A stretch of DNA of 64,000 nt from Botryosphaeria dothidea (taxonomy: Eukaryota > Ascomycota > Dothideomycetes > Botryosphaeriales > Botryosphaeriaceae), in the NCBI GenBank assembly GCA_011503125.2, contig WWBZ02000082.1, positions 2,790,001 to 2,854,000 on the forward strand, read 5' to 3'. The notes under the pieces were generated by a model. That model had not been told where the DNA came from and ran no database searches. It was given only the letters and a program-made list of their open reading frames with translations. Made by a program: the position numbers and the translations under genes. Positions 45,115-55,750 of the stretch are shown one piece after another. Position 1 is the stretch's first letter. The number at the start of each line of letters is the position of its first letter.

Positions 45115-46710
45115 ATGCCCGGCCAAAACCTGCAGTTGGACAAGATCGCAGATGCCGAGGACCTCGCCGAGGTCATTCCGGTCGTGTTCTCATGGAACTA
45201 CATTCCGCGGCTGCCGTCGTTCATCGTCGCCCAGGACTGGACCTTCGAGCTGCCCATTGACGCAAACCGCCATGCCGTCGACCCCTCTTTCCGCAACTCT
45301 TTTCCCATCTATCCGAAGGCGGCTGGCTTGCCGTATCATACAGGTCTGACGTGTGCGCGCCACAATCGCTTTTGGCGTCCCGCGCTCAAGTATGCGGCAG
45401 AGCTGTGCGAACTGCTGGCTGCCGACCAGAGCTACAACAACGCCAATCTTACGCGAGGCGGCACCCTGGCTAGCATCGGGCAGCGCGAGCTGAAGAAGCC
45501 CGAGGGCGAGCGCTTTGTCACATTTGCCATCAATCTCTTCCCGCAGGCCGACGAAGAGCGCATGCAACTAATTGCCACCGGCATCCTGTTCGTCGTGACC
45601 TTTGACGGTAAGTCATCACTTCCTCGGACCACCTCGGAAACTCCGATTATGCGAGCAACATTGCGGCAAGCCAAGGATCCTGCAATCGCCGCGGCATCTA
45701 TTGAAATTGCTCGGTCGAACTATTGTACTGACTACCACCTCTGCAGATTCATGGGAAGAAGCGCCAGGCGAATCGGTAAGCAGCCCCTCTACCCCTCCCC
45801 CTCCCACCACGTCACATCCCCACGAGCCCCGCCGCCTAACCCATACAGGCCCGGATGCCAATTTTCGCCACCCCACCAGCCCGAACCTATCCAATTGACC
45901 ACAATTGACTAATTGCTGACCTGATCGCTCCGGTTTTTAGCTCAAAAACGTTCAAGACGACTTCGTCGCCCGTCTCCGCGGCCAGAAGACCGCCGCCGCC
46001 ACCACGGGCACGCCGTTGCAAGCCCGCATCGACGAGATCGTTCGGCGCTGTCACGAGCTGGACGCACGCACGGGTAAGCCAAATTAACCCACACTATTTT
46101 TTTTCTTTTTCAAAAAGAAAAGAAGAAAGAGAGAAAAAAAATTGACACCACAAAACCAACAGGCACCGACGGCGGCGCCCACTTCATCGACGCCATGCTC
46201 GACTGGGTCCAGCACCAGCAGCCCTCGTCGCGCTTCGCCACGCCGCGCGAGTACCTCGACTACCGCTGGACCGACGCCGCCAACGCCTGGCTGATCGCGT
46301 CGTGCAAGTTCTCCATCGCGAGCCCCGTCTCCCTCTCCGATCCCGCGCTCGCCCGCCTCTGCCGCCTCGCCGGCGACCACGTCTCCATCGTCAACGACCT
46401 CGGCTCGTTCGATAAGGAGCGCGCGGCGTACGAGGCCGGCCGCACGGTCGTGCTGATCAACCTCGTGCAGGTCGTGCGGGACTCGTGCGGGCTGGGGATC
46501 GACGACGCGAAGGCCGCGGCGTTCGCGCTGCAGCTGCTGAACGAGCGCGAGATCCTGGCGGAGCTGGAGCGGCTGAAGCGCGACGAGGAGCTGAGCGTCG
46601 AGCACTGGCGGTTCGTGGACACGCTGCTCGCGCTGATTGCGGGGAATACGTTTTACACGATGACGACGTCGAGGTATGGCGGGGAAGGCGCGAGGATTAA
46701 GAAGAACTGA
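45115..46710 (+). CDS. Class I terpene synthase (sesquiterpene-cyclase type)
   Basis: 400 residues. Exons: 45115-45607, 45747-45775 (29 nt), 45941-46073 and 46163-46710, with consistent phases. The metal-binding Asp-rich motif FDDSWEE (D164-E168) is split across intron 1. The NSE triad reads NDLGSFDKE (from Asn296), about 130 residues later, the usual spacing. SRYGGEG near the end supplies the C-terminal R-Y pair. All three Mg sites and the diphosphate sensor are therefore present, and the protein should ionise a prenyl diphosphate and cyclise it; size suggests FPP as substrate, but the product cannot be told. It faces the class II cyclase gene across a divergent promoter. Confidence 0.88.
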
Positions 46711-47234
46711 GGTGAGTGAGTTCGAAAGGGGTGGGGGAGGAGAAATAAGTCTTGTGCGCATCGAGTCGATAAGGCATGGTTCATGGTCATTTATGGTTTC
46801 CATGATCGTGGGGAGCATTGCATTATACCCAGATTCTGCGAAGCATCTTAGTACGTACATACATCCATTTTTTCGGAATACTCTTTTCGGAGTGAGAGAC
46901 ATCTCCATGGATGGAACAAGATAGATAGCTACAATCAAGGAGATGATCACCAAACTCCCTTACACATAAAAGAGAAGCCACCCACAACCACCCAGAAAAC
47001 CCTTGACTGGTCTCGAGGGACTTTTCCTGATACTCCGCATGCCGAAACTCCCAAATCTGCCTGCCTTGATACATGTCATAGTAAATGAGTGGTGAGTCAT
47101 GTAGCCGTTTGACTTCGCGGTCTGCGCCCTCCCTCTTGTGCGATTTAGCACAAGTCAAGCAGATTATTTGTGACACAGCGGAGACAACAAGCCAATAAAG
47201 GAGATTCGTATACATCGAGGTAGGGTGCTCGTCT
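46711..47234. other. Convergent 3' region
   Basis: 524 bases between the ends of the terpene synthase and the Zn2Cys6 gene. The minus frame at 46823-47287 (154 codons) overlaps the end of the regulator gene and has no family. Probably untranslated. Confidence 0.4.
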
Positions 47235-49375
47235 TTAAAAGTACCCAACCTCGCCGGGAAAGCTGGCCCAGAACTCCTGGGTAGCATTCACGAACATGGC
47301 ATCCAGATCGGCGTCCGAGATGTTAATGTCCATGTTCGCCCAGTCGTCAGTCAGGAAAGCATCGTCGGTGATTATTTGGTCCACAGAGTTCAAGGCAGGG
47401 GTCTGATTGGTCGTGGCTGGGACGCTCGAATCGGGAGCCTGTGGTGAAAATTAGCAATCTGTATCATCCTCTGGTTGGCTGCGGAAAGGGGAAGACGCAC
47501 AATTGAACTAGGTACGGTTTGGGTGCTCCCATCTTCTTCCGCCTGGACTGGCGATGGTTGGAGAGCGCCATAGTCGATCATGGCGCTGCGGATTGTCCGT
47601 TGTTCTGAGTCGGGGATGCTGTTGCCGCCTTCGACTCGGACTCTGCGGTAGCAAGCCTGCATGCGCTTGATGGTTTCGAACTACAAGAGTCTCAGTAATG
47701 ATTCCTCTCCCGTAACAGATGCAGTGAATTACCCATTGTTGTGCCATTGGCCATTGCTCCTTCATATCCTTCAGGAAAGTGCAGCCTCGGACGACCTGAT
47801 CCTTGCTCTTGGCCATGGTCATGACCCCGTTGACTTCATCGAAGTGGAAGCTATTCCTGTAGACGATCACGCCCACCGCGGTGTATATGGTAAATCCGAT
47901 CCAGGGCACGAGGCCACGGACAAAGTAAAATCCAAAAGATTGGACCTTGTCGACCATTTCACAGACAGTAGTGGCAACTTCAAACAGTTCTTTTCTCGAA
48001 GCCTTTCGCCATTCGGTCCACGCAGGGCTTTCGGTTGCCCGCGAGCCCAGGCCGTTACTTTGTGAATCCAACCCAGGCCCGAGCATCGGAAGGTATGCTC
48101 GATGTAAGAACATCAAGCTCATGAAATGGATGCAATGCATATAGATGAACCCTTGTCCTTGCTCGAGCGCATTGTGGGCTTCAAGAGTCCATATGCTGTA
48201 CTGAAGCCTGGTTGGCAATGATTGCGACCACGCCTCAAGAGAAGACGACAGTTGCTGAAATCTGGAGGAAGGGTCCCAAGGCAGTTCTTCGTTCATGATG
48301 TTGGAGCACGCCCACGATGCGACGGCCCCCCACACGTCGGCAATCCGCAGACTGTAACCGATTATCCCAAGGTTACCCAGAGGAACAATGGACGAGAACG
48401 GGCTAAGGGAGCCATCCAGTCTCGGGGATCGGACGGCTTCACCAAAGACATACATATCCGTCTCACATGGAAGCTGTATCCGCATGTCGGTTGTGGATAA
48501 GGAGCGCTTCCTGCCTTTCCCGCCGCTCAATAGACTGTCCATGAGGAAGCAAGTCCAAGCAGTGCGACGACGTTCCTCTGCCACGATGAAGTCCTGGTGA
48601 CTTGGCAGTGCATTGGGCGAGACAGGGCTTTCTTCACACAGATTGAGGATCTGAACCATGCGGATGGCCATTCCCAGGTAGAACCAGGCTCTTCTGCCAT
48701 TGCCGGCTCCCCAATCATGGCCCGTCAGCATCAGCAGAGCCTGGATGCGGGAAAGACTAGGGGTCTCCAGCTCAAGCTGGAGAATCTGGCGGGCATGGCC
48801 GGCGAAGGCGTTGCTAGCCTCCGTCGGGGTGGCGTAGGGCCCAGGGGCGTTGCGGCTGAACCTGTTTACGGTGAGGAGGGAGATGGCGATGGGTTGGTGG
48901 CAGGCACGTGAACCTACCTTACCGCAAGCGCCAAGATGGCCCAGACGACCCAGGAGTCGAGGGTCTTGTCGTTGACGCGTGACAGGAAGGTCGGGGTGTG
49001 GTGGAAGGACCACTTGTAAGAGCAGCGCAGGTAGCTGTTCTTGATCTCGTCCGTCATCAGCTGGAAGCCGTCGACGTCCGCCAACGACGTGTCCAGGCCG
49101 GCGGGGAACAGAGCGCGGACGGCGTGCGAGCCGTCGTTGGAGTGGGGGCGCTGGTCGCGCAGCGGAGAGCCATTCTCTTGCTGGACTTGGTTGGAAAAGT
49201 CAGAGGTCTGGCGGCGGCGCTTGGACTGGCGGTGGATGGCAGAGGTGCCGGGCGGCGGGAAGCGGCATTGGTCCGCGCGGCCGGAAGCGTGGCAGCGGTC
49301 ACAGGGCGGTTTGTCGCGGTGGATGCATTTCTGCTTGGCATTGCGACACGATACGCAGGCAATGGGGTTCCGCAT
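47235..49375 (-). CDS. Zn2Cys6 transcription factor with fungal-specific domain
   Basis: 656 residues. Exons: 49375-48918, 48861-47733, 47680-47501 and 47438-47235; phases agree. The binuclear zinc cluster is at the very start: IACVSCRNAKQKC, then PPCDRC, then ADQC, with basic residues after it (QSKRRRQ). A fungal_trans-type middle homology region spans about residues 150-480, including LLMLTGHDWGAGNGRRAWFYLGMAIRM and EERRRTAWTCFLMDSLLSGG, as in XlnR/AmyR-like regulators. The C-terminus is acidic (DDAFLTDDWANMDINISDADLDAMF), a likely activation domain. The start is the Met six residues before the first Cys. Its place beside two terpene cyclases makes it a good candidate pathway regulator, which is an inference. 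Confidence 0.9.
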
Positions 49376-49623
49376 GGAGACGGGTGTGAGTGGTTTGCGG
49401 GAAGGTGGATGCCGAAGAAACCTCCACCGCCCCGCTAAAGTCCGGCCCTGCTCCGCCAAAGTCGTGGCCGCCGCCTGCCTTATCAGCAACCACTCACCGC
49501 GCGCTCTCCGTCGCCCGCGTACATGTATCTCAATTCCTTTATTTGTGCCCTATAGCTCCGGTGCCATGCGATCGAGAATGCCACTGCTCTCAAGCCAACC
49601 CGGCATCATACCATCGTCCAACT

Positions 49624-51644
49624 CTATCTTGACCGCGGCGACGGGGGAGACCCTGGAGGCTCCAACCCCTGCATCGCTCTGATATCCGTCCTTGTCCCCT
49701 GTGCTAACGAGTTCCAGTGATCGACTGCCACCTCTATGCTGTCCCGCTCAGTACTCGTTGTCCTCACCGCATACGACCGCTCTACATAAACCACATTGTC
49801 GTTGACGTCTCTTGGTCCTTCAGCCCGCTCCTCGCTATTCCTCTCCGAGAGCGTCGACAGCTCAATTCCCTGCTCTACGTCCAGCGGCATGATGTTCTCT
49901 TGCGAGTTGTTCTCATCGATCGAGAACCCCGGCACGTTGGTGTCGACCCCGTACGCCGCACTGTCTGACCTCGACCCTTTCTTGGTGCCGCTGCTTCCTG
50001 TGCCCGAATTGCTGCTCTTGCTTCCGAACATCTTTTTCGAGTATCCTGCCTGTCTTGCTGGAGTTTCTGCTGGCGGGTCACCAGCTCCTGAAACCACCGC
50101 ATCTACCGTACTGCTTCCGCCATTCCAAAAGTTGCGCGTCAAAAGTGGTCGCAGAATGGGCGCGTTGATTGCGAGGATGCCGATGATAGTCTCCCGGACA
50201 CCCCAACGGTTAATCGTGATGCTCGACGGCGCAGACCCCAGCGTAACAGCTGCGCGGATGATGGCTGCTGTGATGACGAAGAGGCCGGAACTCAGCAGCA
50301 ATGCTATGAGTAGTTTCTTGAGCAGCGGGACCTTGAGGTGCCTGAGCATCGGCAGCGGAATACAAAGGATGGCAGCATCCGTGAGAACATCTGAGTTTGG
50401 TCAGTGACCAGAGCCATTCCCGGCATGCAAGTAGAACTCACTGAGGACGGCGGTTACGAGAAAATTCTGCTTTTTGAGTGTACATGCAGCTGGCGGAAGG
50501 GGTCTGACTTGCCAGTTGTCTTCGTATCTGGGATTGCTATGTCAGCCGAAGACTCTCAAAATCGCTCCTTTCACTTCTCTTACGGATGACAACCAAGTGA
50601 TATCGTCAAGACTACTGCAGCATAAGACAGCGCTGTAAACCACGCGAGGTACTTGAGAGCTTTATGCTGCCAAAGAAGCCCGAAGGTCAAGCGTTTGCTG
50701 CAGCATGTTAATAGTCGTGGCTACGTATCATCCAGACTAGGTTCCACTTACTAGAAGAATAGCATAGTGGCCTGGTTTTAAGTCAGCCATTTGAAATAAA
50801 ATCAAGCTGTCAGTTGACTGGAGCAGGGACAGCACATCTCTGATGGGCTAGGTCATTCCACTCTTATTCTCGAACTCGGACGGTACGATTCCGGAATGAA
50901 AGTGCCCAAAGTTGGACGGGCGCTGCCAGACCAACGGAAGACCGATCGGGCGGCAGGCGGTACTTTCAGGCACGATTCGAGTATGAAATGCTTGTGCTTG
51001 GGTCCAGCGGCTGCATTTCGTGCATTTCTCACGTGGTTTCCGGAACCGTATTGGGAGGGAGCGGTCATCTGGATTGTGCTGTCCCTGCACCGGTCTTTCG
51101 AGGTCAAATTACTTACTTTCATACACCATATGAGGGCTGTGTAGGAATACCATGCAGCTAATTGCATCTTGGATCCATATACAAGTCGGTTGATCTCCGC
51201 ATCCGATAATCCATCGATTGAGGCCGGCGGCACGTCTACGTTCGTCCCATCCTTGTCTGAGATGAAATTATCAACTTGAGGTCTGATGTAAAGCAAACTA
51301 GTGGACCTCGGTTTGCTGATGCCGTGGTTCGAAGTGGACGCTTGGAGGACAAGGGCGCGGAACAGGAAAATTAGGTCGGCTTACAGCATATGTCCACTAG
51401 TGCGGCATCCATCGTGTACATGGCCAAAGTCTGTTTATGTTAGAGATTGAATAGCGAGTTTCCGTCAAGAGCTGACCATTATTGTCACGTAGTCGTCGCC
51501 CTGAAATCCCCTAAAGCCAACCATTCTGATCCGCACGCCAAATCGTATGAAGATGACTGTTACTCCAATTCCGAACCACGTCCATACTTCCGTCATATAG
51601 GTTGAATCACGTTTCAACAAGCTATCAAGATCATTAGGGGCCAT
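49624..51644 (-). CDS. Rhodopsin-domain (PTH11-like) integral membrane protein
   Basis: 446 residues, seven exons: 51644-51477, 51430-51385, 51256-51117, 50771-50752 (20 nt), 50697-50584, 50527-50442 and 50390-49624; phases agree throughout. Seven helices are predicted, starting with VWTWFGIGVTVIFIRFGVRI. The family markers RIRMVGFRGFQGDDYV and VLTDAAILCIPLPMLRHLKVPLLKKLLI are typical of the fungal rhodopsin-domain group of putative 7TM receptors. There is no CFEM domain and no signal peptide. The cytoplasmic tail of about 180 residues is Ser/Thr/Gly-rich. The ligand is unknown. Such genes are often found near fungal metabolite clusters. Confidence 0.88.
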
Positions 51645-53525
51645 GACCGCGCTTCGCGTGCCGCTGGCACGGCGGTCAAGAGAGGGCTGAAGCAGTTGGA
51701 GGAGATGGCCGAGCAACACTCCGATTACGGCGCATTCGTTTTCGACGGTAAGAGTGGCTGACTGTGCTATTACAACCGTAGGACAAGCGCAAGGTCGATC
51801 GGCATGGGGAGGCGGAGGAGCGTTCGGGAAGGAAATTTTTGGATGGAATGCAGAGAGGAGGCTTAGGGTTTTGATTTCATCATCACATCCGACCGGCCAG
51901 CGGGGCGCTAGTCAAGCATACACAAGGAACCCGTAGAGCTTCTCAATGGACTAGTGATCGGCAACGGCATAGACGGGAGAAGGGACGGCCAAAGTATGGA
52001 GTAGCTGCGAGTCAAGTGGTAGGGCAGAGGAGGGCGTGCGCCAGGGCCACCTCTCCGGATTTGCGTGGCTGAACACGCACCTCTCTACACTGGAAGCTTA
52101 CATCGATCGATCGTGTGAGGGGTTGCCAAGGATTCTACTCAGGACTGTTCCCCGGCTCTGTCGCGAGTCCCTGGGAGCGGAAGACACCGAGACAAAACTG
52201 GGAACGGAGGGCTAGTAGCCGATGGAAACTTCGCGGGCCGACTTTTGCTTTGGCATGCGACGGCCTACAGCGCAACAAAAAGCGATGGCGCTCAGGTTAG
52301 CTCTCGTGACGGGGAGCCAAGCTGAAGAGCAAGCAGGGCTGTCGTGGTTGTCCGGGAGGGGCAGGGAAAGGCGGGAGGAACTAGGTGCAGAGGATCGCCC
52401 ATGGCCTCGGCGGATTCGGCGAATTTGATCTCAGCATTCGTCCTGTTGAGGCTGTCAATGGAAGCCGGGAAGATGGAGGCTGACGGCGGTTCTGCATGCG
52501 GTTCAAAGGACCCGTGCAGCCGATCTAGTGCCAACTCAATCAGAGTTATCGGCAGTTGTTTGTGCTGGCCAGAGAAACTGCCAGACGCAGAGTTCTCCGA
52601 AAGGCAAGCTCCAGGGCCTATTGCGTCCCACGTGTGCCAGTGTAGGCAAGAGTCAATGTGTGGGCTCATACGTCATGGCCTGGATTGTGTCGGCTTTGGT
52701 CCCAATGAGGGGCAAGACAAAAATGCACGAATGGGTTGCTGTTCAAAGCTGTTTGCTGGGCGCTGATGAGTTCGCATGCATGCATGCATATCGGACGAAT
52801 GAAAGGATGCGGTGATGAGTCCGGGATGAAGCTTTAGTGACATGAGAAAAAGTCAAGTCGCTCCTAAAAGTTGCATTGATAGCGAAACAGGGGATGATGT
52901 CGGATTTCACTACTCTGTCCTTGTCTGTTGGAAGGTGACTGATGGGTTATGCGCGGCGAGGTCGACGTGCCACCTGCGGCTGACAAAAAGCGTGGCTTTG
53001 GTAGGTCAGCAAGCATGATTTCCAGGACGGCCCGAGAGCGACATAATGGATGGAATTCTGGGATAGCCCGAGCAAGTCAGGCGATGAGATGCAATGCGAT
53101 GAAGAAATAGACTACGAATAACGAGGTCGATATAACATGGCAGGGAGATACAATAAGCGCTGAGCGCCAGTCCGTGGCGACAGGAAACGATGGAGAGTAG
53201 CTTGAGGAGCATGCCTTGAGATTCAGGCGGGAGGAGGAGACTCGGGACGGGAAGAGCATGGCTGGCTGGCTCGTTTGTCAGCGTGCTCTCGGCCGGCTCG
53301 GAGCCTGAGACCGCCGGGAACACGGCGGGCCGGGCTGCCCCTCCGTCCCGCGAGGAATTAATTCCGTACACCTCTCCAAACACCAGCTTACGAGATCTCG
53401 CCCTTCGCGCTGTTGCTCCCGACGACACAAATACCGTAGCCTCACGATGGCACCATCACACCAAACGAGGCGTCTTACCTCGCCCTGCCCCAATCCATAT
53501 GAAGTCCCCTAGCCCGCTCTTCGTC
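51645..53525. other. Intergenic region, 1.9 kb
   Basis: No supported gene. The right end is the promoter and leader of the extradiol dioxygenase; an in-frame extension upstream to 53283 is open but low in conservation. Frames at 52292-52815 overlap on both strands without family signal. Confidence 0.45.
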
Positions 53526-54510
53526 ATGGCTTCCTTCCTGTCAGCCCTCCGCAGATCTCTCCTGCCCGCCGCAGCAGCATCCGACATCCAGCAGCAGCCC
53601 TTCCACTTCGCCGCCAATCAGTCCTCCGCAAACATGCCTCGTGCTCCAGTGGTCTGCGTCTCCCACGGTGGCGGACCCCTGCCCATCCTCGGCGACCCTG
53701 AGCACGCCAACTTCGTCAAGTCCATGCGCGAAAAGGTTCCAGATATCCTGAAGTTGGGCACACCAGAGCAGCCTCGTGCCATCGTCCTCGTCACCGCCCA
53801 CTGGTCTGAGCGCAATCCTACCATCTCCAATGGCCAGAAGCACTCGCTGCTCTACGACTACTCAGGCTTCCCCCCCGAGAGCTACAAGCTGAAGTACGAT
53901 GCCCCTGGCGCGCCCGATGTTGCCAATGAGGTTGCTGAGGCCTTGAAGTCCGAGGGACTGTCGCCAGAATTTGATGAGGACAGAGGTAAGCAGAAACACC
54001 TTCGCGCATGCCCTCGCCAGACACTGACATGTCGCAGGTTGGGATCATGGCGTCTTCATCCCCATGCTCTTGATAAACCCCAAGGCCGACGTACCCATCG
54101 TCCAAATGTCGGTTCTGCGCTCCGAGAACCCGGCCGACCACTTCCGCATGGGACGCGCGCTTTCCAAGCTTCGGGATTCGAACGTCGCCATCGTTGGCTC
54201 CGGTTTTCCCACACTCCACAATTTCCGAGCCATGTTCTCGGGCTTGACGCACGAGTCGTCGTTCAAGAGTAAGAATGATGCTTGGAGCAGGGCAGTCAAC
54301 GAGGCAGTGAAGGAGCAGGATCCCGAGGAGAGGCAGAAGAAACTCGAGGGATGGCGAAAATTTCCTGGGGCCTATGATATGCATCCAAGGGGCGGTGCTG
54401 ATCATTTCTTGCCCTTGATCGTGTGTGCCGGAGCAGCCGGAGAAGCGAAGGGCAAGACCTACACTGACAAGTTCATGGGTCTGGATATGTTTTCGTACTA
54501 TTGGAAATAA
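53526..54510 (+). CDS. DODA-type extradiol ring-cleavage dioxygenase
   Basis: LigB/DODA-family non-heme metal dioxygenase, which opens catechol-type rings such as 4,5-DOPA. 310 residues, exons 53526-53985 and 54038-54510. The metal ligands are in the expected places: the first His in CVSHGGGPLPILGD, one in VTAHWSE, and GWDHGVFIPMLLINP, completed across the intron, which carries the catalytic/metal His. FPTLHNFRAM and RGGADHFLPLIVCAGAAG are also conserved in fungal members. The Met at 53526 begins MASFLSALRRSLLPAAAA, Arg/Ala/Leu-rich and possibly a mitochondrial presequence; the core starts at MPRAPVV (53634), an alternative start. Confidence 0.88.
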
Positions 54511-54638
54511 GGGAGCATAGCGAGGCGCATGGGAGGAGTTCAGGTCTAGTTTCGTAGGTTCAGCTGCAATGCATGATATGATTGTATACCACAGAGTTGT
54601 GGCAATTGATGCTACACGAAACATGTAAATGCAGACAG

Positions 54639-55079
54639 CTAGATTTTGGCGCCCCGTTCAGCCCTATCCTCAAAGCCGGCGACGGGCTGCGACGGGAGGA
54701 TGGTCATATCAACCATGCTGCCAAGCTGGGCACCCATTTCCTTGAACTTGGGGGATTGCGCGTGTGCATCTAGAGCCGCCTTATCCTTGTACCTGCGGTG
54801 GGGCGTCAGTGAATCATGGGCAGGGACTGCGGAGAATCAGACAAACGCACGTCTCAATCATAGTGAAGACGGTCTTTCCCTTGCCGAGTGACTTGTGCAG
54901 GCGGTAACGGAGGGTACCAGGCTCGTTCTCGAAGACCCACGCAGCATGGCCGGCAAGAAGCTCTTCGATCTGGCATTTTCAGTCAGCACGTAGCTATAAC
55001 GGCGAGGGGTAGCGCGCACCTTGTCGACTGGCTGGCCATCCTTGGGCGTTATGATGGCGGTGACGACGATTCCCGACAT
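54639..55079 (-). CDS. ABM-domain (antibiotic biosynthesis monooxygenase) protein
   Basis: Small dimeric ferredoxin-like-fold protein of 110 residues; exons 55079-55020, 54969-54851 and 54792-54639. It reads MSGIVVTAIITPKDGQPVDK, IEELLAGHAAWVFENEPGTL, TVFTMIETYKDKAALDAH, then AQSPKFKEMGAQLGSM, the standard strand-helix-strand order of ABM proteins, with the conserved EPGTLRY turn and the YKD-x-x-AL-x-x-H motif. These act as cofactor-free oxygenases on quinols or as detoxification and stress proteins; the substrate is unknown. The gene ends 129 bases from the convergent extradiol dioxygenase, and a link in aromatic metabolism is possible. Confidence 0.87.
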
Positions 55080-55750
55080 AACTCTCGTTTCGGTAAATTG
55101 TGGAAGATCAAATTGAGAGGTGTGACGAAGAGCAGAGCAACGTCGTTAAAATGCAAACGCTGATGAGTGAACGGGCTGGTTCAGACCTCGGGTCCACAGC
55201 TTTCTGACCAAAGCAGCCAAATCGCCGAGGCTCACCCCGAAACTGCACGTCTCTTTTCTTCACACATCTGTCAAACTCCACCGAACTGCACTGGAGACTG
55301 TCCGGTCTTCGCCATGCACACCGAGGCGGCTGGTCTTATCAATTCCATGACTGTTTACACGGCTCAACGTGACGACAAATTCCGGGGCTTATCACGGATG
55401 CCTTCCGACCGCGGTTTCTACACCGCCGATTCCTCTTCGCTTCCACCGAGAGCGCAGCGTGAATTCTGTCTCAAAGCTTGGGTGTCTCTTCACATCGGCC
55501 TATCGTTGCACGGCTGCTGCTGTACCTGATCTTTCGACAGTCCATTACGTCAACAGCGGCTGATCTGACAGCGGCCTTCCCCGCTTATCGGCTGACACCC
55601 CTGCTCAACATCTAAAAACTACAGGGCCATGCTCATTTGGATAAAAGCGGGCTGTCCCTAGCCCGCACGTCTTGTCCGCTTTTGACTGCTCATCTTGCTG
55701 CCTTTTCGCCTCTGCGAGCCATGCTTGCCCCTCTTCAATTGCTCGCAAAG
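55080..55750. other. Divergent promoter region, ABM/amidase
   Basis: 671 bases with no gene. The right part is a C/T-rich leader of the amidase gene. An in-frame ATG at 55721 could extend the amidase by 10 residues. Confidence 0.4.

Noticed and set aside
46823..47287. 154-codon minus frame between terpene synthase and regulator
   Set aside because: Overlaps the end of the Zn2Cys6 gene in another frame and has no family; probably untranslated.
53283..53525. N-terminal extension of the extradiol dioxygenase
   Set aside because: In frame but unconserved and low in complexity; the later Met at 53526 or 53634 is more plausible.
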